From Sphingorhabdus sp. EL138 (GTDB lineage Bacteria; Pseudomonadota; Alphaproteobacteria; Sphingomonadales; Sphingomonadaceae), in the NCBI RefSeq assembly GCF_945882965.1, contig NZ_CAMCWY010000006.1, positions 52,936 to 116,935 on the forward strand: DNA of 64,000 nt, given 5' to 3'. The position numbers were made by a program, and so were the translations under genes. The notes below the pieces were generated by a model. That model did no database searches. It saw nothing but the letters and a program-made list of their open reading frames with translations, and was not told the origin of the DNA. Shown piece after piece: positions 38,998-48,200 of this stretch. Positions within the stretch are counted from its first letter, which is position 1; each line of letters opens with the position of its first letter.

Positions 38998-40584
38998 ATG
39001 GGCAGCACTGCCGAAACTGAAGTCGTACTTGATCCAAAGCGCGACCGCTTGGTCATTACAGCATCGTCGCTCGGCACGGTTTTCGAATGGTATGACTTTT
39101 TCGTATATGGCATACTGGCTGCGTTAATCGGAAAGCTGTTTTTCCCCGCTGATAATCCGACCGCCGCGACTTTGGCTTCACTTGCGATCTTTGGTGCAGG
39201 ATTTGGTGTGCGGCCATTCGGCGCGATATTGTTTGGCTATTTCGGCGATAAGATTGGTCGAAAACATACATTTCTTGTCACCATCACGCTCATGGGTGTT
39301 GCCACCGCCGCGATTGGATTACTGCCGACGTTTGAAACGGCAGGGATATGGGCCGCAGGCTTGCTTTTGCTTATGCGCTGTCTTCAGGGATTGGCGCTTG
39401 GCGGCGAATATGGCGGGGCTGCTATTTATGTTGCCGAACATGCACCAGACGGCAAACGTGGCCAATATACCAGCTGGATTCAGGCATCGGTCGCTGGCGG
39501 CTTTCTACTCGCGGTCATTGTCGTGCTGATCACGCGCCAGTCCATGAGCACTGAGGCGTTTGAGGCATGGGGCTGGCGTGTGCCGTTCTTGACCTCAATT
39601 TTGTTGCTCGCAATTTCCCTCTATATGCGCCTAAAATTGTCGGAAAGCCCAGTTTTCAAGGCTATGAAGGCCGCTGGTACGACGTCCAAAAACCCGTTTC
39701 TGGAAAGCTTTCAATATCCGGGCAATGTGGGGCGTATTTTCGTGGCATTATTCGGCGTCGCTGCCGGATTGACCGTTATTTATTACACGTCGCAATTTGG
39801 CACTTTATACTTCCTAACAGGGACTGCGCGCGTTCCAGAGACGGATGCGCTTTTGTATATGGCGGTGGGCGCAGCGTTGGCGGCACCGACCTATGTTGCC
39901 TGCGGTTGGCTGTCGGACAAATGGGGCCGCAAAAGGTTGCTCTTGCTTGGCTACGGCCTTTCCATCGTCGGCGTGTTTCCTATTTTTTGGATGATGGCGG
40001 ATGCCGCTAACCCAGCCTTGGCCCAGGCGACAGAGCGCAACCCCGTCACCCTTTCGATACCACAATGTGATTTCAACGCGCTCAACCGGGTACACGAAAG
40101 CGAATGTGCGCAAGCGCTCAATTTCCTGACGAAGCGTGGCATCGCTTATAGCAAGCAAGCAAGTGATACTGTTTCCTTGAACGTGGGTGACTCAAATCTG
40201 CAGGGCTTTGATGAAAAAGCTTATATCACCGCGCTGGAAAAGGCAGGCTACCCCGACAAGTCAGACCCAGCCCAGCGCGAGCCGTGGAAAATCATCTTGG
40301 CGGTGTTCCTGATGGTGGCGTTGTCAGGCATGACCTATGGGCAAGTCGCCGCAATCCTTGTGGAGATGTTTCCGGCTAAAATTAGATACACCTCAATGTC
40401 CATACCTTACCATATTGGCGCAGGGTATTTTGGTGGATTTCTGCCCTATATTTCGCAATATATCGTGGCGCAGACCGGGCAGCCGTTTTCGGGACTTTGG
40501 TACACAGTGGGCGTGACCGCTTTGGCCTTTGTCGTAGCGCTGATCTGGTTGCCGGAAACATCGGGGAAAACCAAGTTAGATTGA
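38998..40584 (+). CDS. MFS transporter, metabolite:H+ symporter (MHS) type
   Basis: A 528-residue inner-membrane protein. It has the MHS signature TVFEWYDFFVYGI in helix 1, RPFGAILFGYFGDKIGRK between helices 2 and 3, and RCLQGLALGGEYGGA. It is about 90 residues longer than usual because of a polar loop between the later helices (about residues 340-425). That loop has two cysteines (PQCDF, ESECAQ) and probably lies in the periplasm. MHS carriers move organic acids or betaines. Its place after pccA hints at an acid that yields propionyl-CoA, but the substrate is not shown. Confidence 0.85.
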   Translation: MGSTAETEVVLDPKRDRLVITASSLGTVFEWYDFFVYGILAALIGKLFFPADNPTAATLASLAIFGAGFGVRPFGAILFGYFGDKIGRKHTFLVTITLMGVATAAIGLLPTFETAGIWAAGLLLLMRCLQGLALGGEYGGAAIYVAEHAPDGKRGQYTSWIQASVAGGFLLAVIVVLITRQSMSTEAFEAWGWRVPFLTSILLLAISLYMRLKLSESPVFKAMKAAGTTSKNPFLESFQYPGNVGRIFVALFGVAAGLTVIYYTSQFGTLYFLTGTARVPETDALLYMAVGAALAAPTYVACGWLSDKWGRKRLLLLGYGLSIVGVFPIFWMMADAANPALAQATERNPVTLSIPQCDFNALNRVHESECAQALNFLTKRGIAYSKQASDTVSLNVGDSNLQGFDEKAYITALEKAGYPDKSDPAQREPWKIILAVFLMVALSGMTYGQVAAILVEMFPAKIRYTSMSIPYHIGAGYFGGFLPYISQYIVAQTGQPFSGLWYTVGVTALAFVVALIWLPETSGKTKLD

Positions 40585-40615
40585 CAGGCATCAGGCGAGC
40601 AGCAAATAGCGGTCT

Positions 40616-41659
40616 ATGACTGATTTTGTCCCTCCCTTGCGCCTTCATCTTGACGGCGACGCGCTGGTTTCCAACTGGCGTGCGCTGGATGCGCGCAGCG
40701 GCGCGGCGCGGGCAGGGGCAGCGGTAAAAGCAAACGCTTATGGCCTCGGTGCGCGCGCGGTCGTTACCCGTTTGCGTGACGCAGGATGCCGTGACTTTTT
40801 TGTTGCCCATTGGGCTGAGGCAGAGGCCATTGCCGATTTGGTGCCACCCAGTTGGATATCAGTGCTGAATGGTATCGCTTTATCCGATGTCACCGCCGCG
40901 CGGGCGTTGGGGGCCACGCCAGTGCTGAATACGCCAGAGCAACTTGCGCTCTGGCGCGACGCCGGCGGCGGGCGATGCCATGTCATGTGCGATAGCGGCA
41001 TTAACCGCTTGGGCCTTGCGCCGCAGCACATAATAGACGGCGCGCTTGTTGGCATGGAAATCGACATGTTGATGTCGCATCTGGCATCGGCGGATACCGA
41101 TGTCGCGCAGAACAGCGAACAGATCCGCCTGTTTCAACAGACTGTTTCCGCAACGACCGCACAGCGGTTTAGCCTAGCCAATAGCGCAGGCATAATGTTG
41201 GGCGCAGACTATCATTTTGACCTCACCCGCCCTGGGCTCAGCCTATATGGCGGAATTGCGCGCGCCGGAATGGAGGAATGGATCAAACCGGTTGCGCGCC
41301 CTTCGGCACGGATCCTTCAGATACGAAACTTACCGGCAGGTGCAATGGTTGGTTACAATGCAACCCATATCTGTGCGCAAGAAACACGCGTGGGCACAAT
41401 ATCCATTGGCTATGCCGACGGATATCTGCGCGCTTTTTCGGGCAAGGGGATGGCCTTGGCAGACGGACTTGATTTGCCGGTCATTGGCCGCGTGTCGATG
41501 GACCTTGTGACGCTGAACCTCAATGCGGCACCAGCATTGCGCGAAGGTGATTGGGTAGAATTGGAATATGACCTTGTCACCGCGGCGGCACTGACGGGGC
41601 TCTCGCAATATGAACTGCTTACGAATTTAGGGTCAAGGTTCGCGCGCGCGTGGAGCTGA
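40616..41659 (+). CDS. alr: Alanine racemase
   Basis: A 347-residue fold-type III PLP enzyme that makes D-alanine for peptidoglycan. The PLP lysine Lys38 is in GAAVKANAYGLG. MCDSGINRLGL is present, and the C-terminal catalytic tyrosine is in ISIGYADGYLR with GRVSMDLVTLN. The length is slightly short but complete. It is on the same strand as the transporter, 31 bases downstream. Confidence 0.92.
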   Translation: MTDFVPPLRLHLDGDALVSNWRALDARSGAARAGAAVKANAYGLGARAVVTRLRDAGCRDFFVAHWAEAEAIADLVPPSWISVLNGIALSDVTAARALGATPVLNTPEQLALWRDAGGGRCHVMCDSGINRLGLAPQHIIDGALVGMEIDMLMSHLASADTDVAQNSEQIRLFQQTVSATTAQRFSLANSAGIMLGADYHFDLTRPGLSLYGGIARAGMEEWIKPVARPSARILQIRNLPAGAMVGYNATHICAQETRVGTISIGYADGYLRAFSGKGMALADGLDLPVIGRVSMDLVTLNLNAAPALREGDWVELEYDLVTAAALTGLSQYELLTNLGSRFARAWS

Positions 41660-41736
41660 CCCTCTGGGCGACGCCTATTTTATCGCGCGTCGGACGGATG
41701 AATGGGCCAACAAAAAAGGCCATCCTTTCACCAATG

Positions 41737-41747
41737 TTGCAGTGCAC
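41737..41747. promoter_or_regulatory. Possible PhaR-like operator upstream of phaR
   Basis: TTGCAGTGCAC lies 45 bases before the phaR start. Studied PhaR proteins bind TGC-rich sites near their own genes, so autoregulation is plausible. The site is short and could be chance. Confidence 0.2.
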
Positions 41748-41791
41748 TATGGCTTGATGCTACCAGGGTATAAATTTCGAGAAGGACCAAT

Positions 41792-42358
41792 ATGGCACGC
41801 ACGGCCAATAAGAACGGTGATGGCCCAATCATCATAAAGAAATATGCCAACCGCAGGCTGTATAACACGCAGTCTTCGAAATATATCACTCTCGATTTCC
41901 TTGCAGAACTCACGCGCAAGGACATTGATTTCAAGGTTGTCGACGCCAAATCGAATGAAGATATTACCCATGGCGTCCTCACGCAGATCATCATGGATGA
42001 GGAAAATAGCGGGCAGCAAATGTTGCCCGTGGGCTTCCTCAAACAACTGATCGCCATGTATGGCGATTCCATGCAAGGGATGGTGCCGCAGTTTTTGGAA
42101 ACGTCGATGGACAATTTTCGCAAGAACCAGCGGCAAGTACAAGACGTGATTGAAACCGCGATCACCTCTGGTCCTTTTGGCCATTTGGCAAAGCAGAACA
42201 TTGAATTCATGCGTTCTGCGCGCGAGGCTCTGATGCCGAATTTGGGCAACCTCACCGGTAGAAAGCCGGAACGCGATGAAAGCGTTGCTGAACTCAAGCA
42301 ACAAATTGCCGCGCTACAGGCCCAAATTGACAAGATGGCCGCCGACCGCACCTCATAA
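41792..42358 (+). CDS. phaR: Polyhydroxyalkanoate synthesis regulator PhaR
   Basis: A 188-residue regulator with the N-terminal PHA-accumulation DNA-binding domain (IIKKYANRRLYNTQSSKYITL, residues 13-33). A PHB-binding helical segment follows, and then a C-terminal coiled coil (ELKQQIAALQAQIDKMAAD). In studied bacteria it represses phasin genes and its own gene and leaves DNA when polymer granules form. No PHA synthase or phasin lies in the window. Confidence 0.92.
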   Translation: MARTANKNGDGPIIIKKYANRRLYNTQSSKYITLDFLAELTRKDIDFKVVDAKSNEDITHGVLTQIIMDEENSGQQMLPVGFLKQLIAMYGDSMQGMVPQFLETSMDNFRKNQRQVQDVIETAITSGPFGHLAKQNIEFMRSAREALMPNLGNLTGRKPERDESVAELKQQIAALQAQIDKMAADRTS

Positions 42359-42384
42359 TTCTCTCATATAAAACAGGTAAGATT

Positions 42385-43914
42385 TTGATAAAACATGCTT
42401 TAAGTGTCACCCGTGCGCAGAATTTCGCTGGCTGGTATCAAGAAGTCATTTCGGAGGCCGATCTGGCCGAGGAATCCGGTGTGCGGGGATGCATGGTCAT
42501 CCGGCCATGGGGCTATGGCATGTGGGAACGCATTCAGAAACTTATGGACGCAGAAATTAAGGCCGCTGGCGTTGAAAACTGTTATTTTCCATTGTTCATC
42601 CCCTTATCCTTCTTTGAAAAAGAGGCCAGCCATGTCGAAGGCTTTGCCAAAGAAATGGCGGTTGTTACGCATCATCGTCTTATCAGCGATGGCAATGGCA
42701 AGCTGATCCCAGATCCAGGCTCGAAATTAGAAGAGCCGCTTGTCGTTCGCCCAACGTCAGAAACCGTGATTGGCGCGGCCATGAGCCGCTGGGTGCAAAG
42801 CTGGCGCGATTTGCCCTTGATGGTAAACCAATGGGCCAATGTTGTGCGGTGGGAAATGCGCACGCGTATGTTCCTGCGCACAAGCGAATTTTTGTGGCAG
42901 GAAGGTCATACTGCCCATGCCGACCGTAGTGATGCGATGCAAGAAACGATGCGCGCACTGGAAATGTACCGCGCGTTTGCCGAAGGTCCGCTGGCTATGC
43001 CCGTTGTGGCCGGTGAGAAGCCTGAAAATGAGCGCTTTCCCGGCGCCGTTGCAACCTTCAGCATCGAAGCTATGATGCAGGACGGTAAAGCGTTACAGGC
43101 AGGCACGTCGCATTATCTGGGCACTGGCTTTGCCGAAGCATCTGGCATCAAATATCAGGATAAAGAAGGCAATCAGCAGTTCGCGCATACGACAAGCTGG
43201 GGCGTGTCCACGCGCATGATTGGCGGCGTTATCATGACGCATGGCGATGATGATGGCCTGCGCTGCCCGCCGCAAATTGCACCGCATCAGATTGTCATCA
43301 TTCCGATGTTGCGTGATAATGAAGAGGACGAAGCTGTCTTGGCATATTGCCGCAGCCTGCGTTTGGAATTGTTGGCGCTCAACGCCTTTGGTGAACCATT
43401 GCGCGTGCTGCTGGACACCAAAGCCGCAAAGGCGTCAAACAAGCGTTGGGCTTGGGTTAAAAAGGGCGCGCCTATCATTATTGAGGTGGGGCCGCGTGAT
43501 ATGGCGGAAGGCAAGGCAGCGGTCATACGCCGCGACCGTCTGTATAAAGACGATGGTAAGCTTGCGACCGCGTTCACGCCGCGTGACGAATTTGTGGCGT
43601 CAGCGACAAGCTTGTTGGAGGATATCCAGAACGGTTTATATGCCGAGGCAAAAGCGCGGCTAGAGGCCAATATCCGTCGTGATGTGACCGACCTTTCCCA
43701 ACATTTCGCGGGCGATGAAGCCAATTTTGCTGGCTGGGTCGAAATACAATGGTCGCGTCCAAGCGGCGAAGCGCTCGACAAGATCGTCGCATTACTCAAG
43801 GCGTTGAAAATTACGATGCGTAACAGCCCCATCGACGCTGCTCCTGCCGACGGCCCATGCTTTTTTACAGGCGAGCCTGCGGTGGAACGAATTTTGATTG
43901 GGCGGACATATTAG
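42385..43914 (+). CDS. proS: Prolyl-tRNA synthetase, archaeal/eukaryal-like type
   Basis: A 509-residue class II synthetase that charges tRNA-Pro. It has motif 2 RWEMRTRMFLRTSEFLWQEG and motif 3 SWGVSTRMIGGVIMTHGDDDGL. It lacks the bacterial INS editing domain, and it has a C-terminal extension ending in GRTY, a terminal tyrosine as in archaeal ProRS. The start is a TTG at 42385 with AGGTAAG upstream; no in-frame ATG lies near. rnr follows after three bases. Confidence 0.92.
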   Translation: MIKHALSVTRAQNFAGWYQEVISEADLAEESGVRGCMVIRPWGYGMWERIQKLMDAEIKAAGVENCYFPLFIPLSFFEKEASHVEGFAKEMAVVTHHRLISDGNGKLIPDPGSKLEEPLVVRPTSETVIGAAMSRWVQSWRDLPLMVNQWANVVRWEMRTRMFLRTSEFLWQEGHTAHADRSDAMQETMRALEMYRAFAEGPLAMPVVAGEKPENERFPGAVATFSIEAMMQDGKALQAGTSHYLGTGFAEASGIKYQDKEGNQQFAHTTSWGVSTRMIGGVIMTHGDDDGLRCPPQIAPHQIVIIPMLRDNEEDEAVLAYCRSLRLELLALNAFGEPLRVLLDTKAAKASNKRWAWVKKGAPIIIEVGPRDMAEGKAAVIRRDRLYKDDGKLATAFTPRDEFVASATSLLEDIQNGLYAEAKARLEANIRRDVTDLSQHFAGDEANFAGWVEIQWSRPSGEALDKIVALLKALKITMRNSPIDAAPADGPCFFTGEPAVERILIGRTY

Positions 43915-43917
43915 AAT

Positions 43918-46188
43918 ATGACCAAATATGCGCAGTTTGAAGGGCTCCCCACCCGCGATCAGATCCTTGAATTTATCAAAACGTCGAAGGACCCTGCGGG
44001 CAAACGGGAAATTGCGCGCGAATTTGGCCTGCGCGGTAATGAGAAAATAACGCTCAAGGCGTTGTTGAAGGACATGACCGACGAAGGGCTGATCGACATG
44101 GCCCCGGGCCGTGCCTTTCACAAAATGGGCGGGGTGCCGAAGGTTACCGTGCTCAAGATCGTTGCGATTGATGGCGATAGTGCCGTGGCTGTCCCTGAAC
44201 ATTGGGAGGCCGAGGGCATTCCATTGCCCAAAATTCGGGTCCTAGAAACCAAAGGCAAGCGTGGCGCCTTGGGCATTGGTGACCGTATATTGGCGCGAAC
44301 CGAAGAACGGGGCAGCGGCCACGTCGCGCACATCATGAAAAGGCTCGAAAAGGGCAGCGCGCAGATTTTGGGTGTGGTCGAAGGCGGCGAAAACGGCCGT
44401 TACTGGCTGAAGTCTGTCGACAAAAAAACGCGGTTTGATACGCAAATTGGTGACGTTGGCAATGCCAAGGCTGGGGAATTGGTGCTCGCCGAACTGACTG
44501 GCAACGCACATAAAAAATCGGCGCGTGTCACGCAAATCCTCGGTGACCCATTTGCGCCCAAAAGCTTCAGCCTGATTGCTATCCACAAGCTCGGCATTCC
44601 TTTTGAAATGCCCGAAGCCGCTGAGCGTGAGGCCGAACGTGTACGGGAACTGCCGGTTACCGACGGCCATCGGGAAGACTTACGCCATTTGCCCATTATC
44701 GCGATTGATCCGCGCGATGCACGCGACTTTGATGACGCCATCTGGGCGACCCCCAATGCCGACACGGGCGGTTTTGACGCTATCGTCGCGATTGCCGATG
44801 TGAGCTATTATGTCCGCCCCGGCAGCGCATTAGACCATGAAGCGTCGAAGCGCGGAAACAGTGTGTATTTTCCCGACCTAGTGGTGCCTATGCTGCCGCA
44901 CGCACTGTCTTCGGACAAATGTTCGCTGCGGGCAGGGGAGGATCGCGCTGTGCTAGCCTGCCATCTCGCCATCGGCAAGACTGGCCAAGTGACATCATGG
45001 CGCTTTACGCGTGCTATCGCCCGAATTGCCGCTAACATTCCTTATCCAGATGCGCAGTCCGCTATCGACGGGCAGATGGAAAACCCGTTGCTGGAAACGG
45101 CGCTCAAGCCGCTTTGGGCGTGCTGGCGATTGCTTTCATTGGCGCGGAACAAGCGCGGGCCACTTGAGCTAAACTTGCCGGAAAAGCGGATTACGCTCGA
45201 CGATGAAGGCCGGGTCACTGGCGTTGCCGTGCGTGAACAGCTTGAAGCACATCGTTTGGTCGAAGATTTCATGATCGCCGCCAATGTTGCTGCGGCAAAG
45301 GCGCTGGAGGCCAAAAAGTCATCCTTAATTTACCGCGCACATGAACCACCAAGCCGCGAAAAGCTGGTGGCGCTGAAGGAATATCTGAAGACCTTTGAGA
45401 TTGAATTTGCGCTTGGCCAAGTGGTTAAGCCTGAGACATTCAACGCGATACTTGAAAAAATCATCGACGAAGAAGTGCGGCCGCAAATCATGGAGGCGGT
45501 GTTGCGCAGCCAGACACAGGCATATTATGGCCCAACTAATGTCGGGCATTTTGGCTTGTCATTAGGCAGCTATGCGCATTTCACTTCGCCAATCCGGCGG
45601 TATGCCGACCTTATCGTGCACCGCGCATTGGTGAGCGCTTATGGTCTTGAGATGCCCAAGCCAAAACTCGACGACGTTGCGCCCATTACGGGTTTGACAG
45701 AGGCTGCGATTACGAAGCTTGCAGCCACAGCAGAGGCCATCAGCCGCACTGAGCGCCGCGCGATGGAAGCAGAGCGCGAGACAACGGACCGCTACATTGC
45801 GGCATTTCTTTCTGCGCAAGTCGGGCAAATCGTTCAGGCGCGGATTACAGGCGTACAGAATTTCGGATTTTTCGCGACTGTACAAGGGGTTGGCGGTGAC
45901 GGCTTGGTCCCTGTCTCAACCTTGGGTAAGGATTATTTCCATTATGACGAGGCAAGCCAGACGTTGATCGGCGAAAAAACGCGGCAGGAATATAGGCCGG
46001 GCATGTGTCTTGAATTGCGCTTGGCCGAAGCGAACCCGATTTCAGGGTCGCTGCGCTTTGAATTGCCGGAAGGCGGAAGCTACGCGCCGGACCGTTTCAA
46101 GCACAAGGGCAAGCCCAAGGCCGGAAAATATGATGTTGCAAAGCGCGGTAGGCCGGGGAATATCCGGCATCAGGGAAAACGGCGTTAG
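43918..46188 (+). CDS. rnr: Ribonuclease R
   Basis: A 756-residue 3'-5' exoribonuclease that degrades structured RNA. The N-terminal winged-helix region is followed by cold-shock domains. The catalytic RNB domain has the metal-binding IDPRDARDFDDAIW. Further on come YAHFTSPIRRYADLIVHRAL, an S1 domain (ITGVQNFGFFATVQ) and a basic tail. It starts three bases after proS, so the two share a transcript. Its stop faces that of the universal stress protein gene. Confidence 0.95.
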   Translation: MTKYAQFEGLPTRDQILEFIKTSKDPAGKREIAREFGLRGNEKITLKALLKDMTDEGLIDMAPGRAFHKMGGVPKVTVLKIVAIDGDSAVAVPEHWEAEGIPLPKIRVLETKGKRGALGIGDRILARTEERGSGHVAHIMKRLEKGSAQILGVVEGGENGRYWLKSVDKKTRFDTQIGDVGNAKAGELVLAELTGNAHKKSARVTQILGDPFAPKSFSLIAIHKLGIPFEMPEAAEREAERVRELPVTDGHREDLRHLPIIAIDPRDARDFDDAIWATPNADTGGFDAIVAIADVSYYVRPGSALDHEASKRGNSVYFPDLVVPMLPHALSSDKCSLRAGEDRAVLACHLAIGKTGQVTSWRFTRAIARIAANIPYPDAQSAIDGQMENPLLETALKPLWACWRLLSLARNKRGPLELNLPEKRITLDDEGRVTGVAVREQLEAHRLVEDFMIAANVAAAKALEAKKSSLIYRAHEPPSREKLVALKEYLKTFEIEFALGQVVKPETFNAILEKIIDEEVRPQIMEAVLRSQTQAYYGPTNVGHFGLSLGSYAHFTSPIRRYADLIVHRALVSAYGLEMPKPKLDDVAPITGLTEAAITKLAATAEAISRTERRAMEAERETTDRYIAAFLSAQVGQIVQARITGVQNFGFFATVQGVGGDGLVPVSTLGKDYFHYDEASQTLIGEKTRQEYRPGMCLELRLAEANPISGSLRFELPEGGSYAPDRFKHKGKPKAGKYDVAKRGRPGNIRHQGKRR

Positions 46189-46199
46189 ACCCATATAGC

Positions 46200-46655
46200 C
46201 TAACTCAATTCGTCCAATTGCGCATCGCTGAGCGATCCGGGAATAACCATGACGGGGCAGGGCAGGGTCCCGGCATTCACACCTGTAAAGTGGCTAATCA
46301 ACGGGCCAGGAGCGCCTTGGGCGGCGGCACCCAGCACGAGCGCGGCGATACCGGGATGTTCCTCCAGCATCACTTTTACAACATCAATAGCCTCGCCAGG
46401 CTTAACCGTAATATCAGGGCGAACACCCATTTCGTCGAAGATTGAACCGGCGGCTGCGGTCACAAGCTGTTCCGCCCGGTCGCGCGCTTCTGCCTCCATC
46501 GTCGCCTGAACCCCGCCCCACGCGACAAAGTCAGCCTGTTCAACAAGCGCAAGTATGTGGACAGTCCCGCCGGTTTTTGCCGCGCGGCGCGATGCAAACC
46601 GGAGCGCAAGCCGTGCTTCCTCGGTCTCGTCAATAACCACTAAATATGTCCGCAT
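46200..46655 (-). CDS. Universal stress protein (UspA family)
   Basis: A 151-residue single-domain Usp: TYLVVIDETEEARLALRFA at the start, HILALVEQADF, then GIAALVLGAAAQGAPGPLISHFTG and CPVMVIPG at the end. The ATP-binding G2-9-G-(S/T) motif reads as LGAAAQGAPGPLI, which lacks the usual serine, so nucleotide binding is not certain. ATG 46655 has GGGGGA upstream. A longer open frame upstream has no ribosome site and was not used. It is divergent from pdhC. Confidence 0.87.
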   Translation of the reverse strand: MRTYLVVIDETEEARLALRFASRRAAKTGGTVHILALVEQADFVAWGGVQATMEAEARDRAEQLVTAAAGSIFDEMGVRPDITVKPGEAIDVVKVMLEEHPGIAALVLGAAAQGAPGPLISHFTGVNAGTLPCPVMVIPGSLSDAQLDELS

Positions 46656-46743
46656 AGTATCCCCCGGGGTTATCTTCACCCGCAGCATGTCGTGAATTGT
46701 CATAGCCTGCGCGAAATTTGAAGGATTGGCAACCTCATCACGC

Positions 46744-46771
46744 TTGACGCTTGGGAAAGCTTGGCTATTCG
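46744..46771 (+). promoter_or_regulatory. Possible promoter of pdhC
   Basis: TTGACG at 46744 and TATTCG at 46766 are separated by 16 bases, 37 bases before the pdhC ATG. The -35 hexamer is good and the -10 is weak. Confidence 0.3.
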
Positions 46772-46808
46772 GAGTCAAGTAACGACGTCTATAAAAGGCC
46801 AGCACCCG

Positions 46809-48110
46809 ATGCCCACAGAACTCAAAATGCCCGCGCTTTCCCCCACGATGGAAGAAGGCACATTGGCGCGCTGGCTGGTCAAGGAAGGCGACAAAGTCTC
46901 TTCCGGCGATTTGCTGGCCGAAATTGAGACCGATAAGGCGACGATGGAGTTCGAAGCGGTGGATGAAGGTATCGTGACCAAGATATTGGTTGCCGAGGGA
47001 ACCGATGGTGTGAAGGTCGGCGCGGTCATCGCGATGATTCAGGGTGAAGATGATGATGCTGTTGCCGCTGTTGCCCTCCCCCAACCCCTCGCGCCTGCGG
47101 GAGGGGAGCAGGTTGATCCAACTCCCCAGCCTGTGAAACCAACCATCAAAACTCCCCTCCCGCAGGCGGGAGGGGTCGGGGGAGGGCCAGCGACATCGCA
47201 AACCAATGACCGCATTAAAGCCAGTCCACTCGCCAAACGTATTGCGGTGAACAAGGGTCTTGATCTGACCAGTATTTCAGGCACTGGCCCCAATGGGCGT
47301 ATTGTGAAAGCCGACGTTGATGCGATCTCCGGCGAAGGCCGGAGCGCCGTTGTCGCACCAGCTCTGGATCCCGGCTTTCTCCGGGAAACACCAGCGCCAA
47401 CGCAGACAATCGACACTGACATCCCGCATGAGGTCATCAAGCTTAGCAATATGCGCAAGATCATTGCGCGCCGTTTGACGGAGAGCAAGCAGACAGTTCC
47501 GCACATTTACCTAACGGTAGATGTCCGCCTTGACGCCTTATTGAAACTGCGCGGCGAATTGAACGCGTCGTTGGAGGCGCGCGGTATTAAGCTGTCCGTC
47601 AATGACATGCTGATTAAGGCATTGGCGCTGGCGTTGGTGCAGGTGCCGAAATGCAATGTCAGCTTCGCTGGCGACAATATGCTGCAATACGCCCGCGCCG
47701 ACATTAGCGTGGCCGTTTCGGTGCCCACTGGCCTGATTACGCCAATTATCATCGACGCCGCGAACAAGTCGCTGTCCAAAATCTCGACTGAAGTGGCCAA
47801 ACTTGCGGCCCGCGCCAAAGAAGGCAAGTTGCAACCGCACGAATATCAAGGCGGCACCGCGTCGATTTCCAATATGGGCATGATGGGCATCAAGCAATTC
47901 GACGCCGTCATCAACCCGCCACAGGCGATGATCCTCGCGGTCGGGGCAGGGGAAAAGCGGCCCTATATCGTCGACGACGCCCTCGCCATCGCGACAGTCA
48001 TGAGCGCCACCGGCAGCTTCGACCACCGCGCCATCGACGGCGCAGATGGCGCGATGTTTATGAAGATATTCAAGGAGCTGGTGGAGAAGCCCTTGGGGTT
48101 GGTGGCTTGA
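46809..48110 (+). CDS. pdhC: Pyruvate dehydrogenase E2 (dihydrolipoyl acetyltransferase) with in-frame repeats
   Basis: A 433-residue E2 core subunit. The lipoyl domain carries Lys43 in [13 protein letters not shown]. The E1/E3-binding domain reads [17 protein letters not shown] and [14 protein letters not shown]. The catalytic domain has His406 in [12 protein letters not shown]. The [15 protein letters not shown] start ([13 protein letters not shown]) and the C-terminus favour pyruvate over 2-oxoglutarate dehydrogenase. Both linkers carry palindromic repeats read in frame (47074-47186 and about 47365-47390). The E1 genes are not beside it; lpd follows 90 bases on. The start ATG 46809 has only a distant AAAGG. 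Confidence 0.92.
   Translation: MPTELKMPALSPTMEEGTLARWLVKEGDKVSSGDLLAEIETDKATMEFEAVDEGIVTKILVAEGTDGVKVGAVIAMIQGEDDDAVAAVALPQPLAPAGGEQVDPTPQPVKPTIKTPLPQAGGVGGGPATSQTNDRIKASPLAKRIAVNKGLDLTSISGTGPNGRIVKADVDAISGEGRSAVVAPALDPGFLRETPAPTQTIDTDIPHEVIKLSNMRKIIARRLTESKQTVPHIYLTVDVRLDALLKLRGELNASLEARGIKLSVNDMLIKALALALVQVPKCNVSFAGDNMLQYARADISVAVSVPTGLITPIIIDAANKSLSKISTEVAKLAARAKEGKLQPHEYQGGTASISNMGMMGIKQFDAVINPPQAMILAVGAGEKRPYIVDDALAIATVMSATGSFDHRAIDGADGAMFMKIFKELVEKPLGLVA
47074..47186. repeat. Palindromic repeat inserted in frame in the first pdhC linker
   Basis: The 33-nt arms 47074-47106 and 47154-47186 are inverted copies with two mismatches, around a 47-nt loop. The block is open in the pdhC frame and encodes a Pro/Gly/Ala-rich stretch ([12 protein letters not shown] ... 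[12 protein letters not shown]) between the lipoyl and E3-binding domains. Confidence 0.88.
47365..47390. repeat. Short hairpin repeat in the second pdhC linker
   Basis: TCCCGG (47369-47374) and CCGGGA (47381-47386) pair around CTTTCT, flanked by TGGA and AACA. It encodes LDPGFLRET in the linker between the E3-binding and catalytic domains. The layout matches a common dispersed hairpin of Alphaproteobacteria. Confidence 0.55.
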
Positions 48111-48159
48111 AATGGTGAAGAATGTCACCACCTAACCCCTCTCCCTTCCGCCGCTCCCT

Positions 48160-48182
48160 CCCTCTCCCGCAAGGGGAGAGGG
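48160..48182. repeat. Hairpin between pdhC and lpd
   Basis: CCCTCTCCC and GGGAGAGGG form a 9-bp perfect stem around GCAAG, 18 bases before the lpd start, in a C-rich tract. There is no T-run. It could protect or attenuate the transcript, or be a remnant of an intergenic repeat. Confidence 0.6.
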
Positions 48183-48200
48183 CTTTAGAGAGAAGCCAAA

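Noticed and set aside
46200..47201. Longer version (333 codons) of the universal stress protein frame
   Set aside because: The upstream part is antisense to pdhC and its repeat; the true start is ATG 46655, with a good ribosome site and the family N-terminus.
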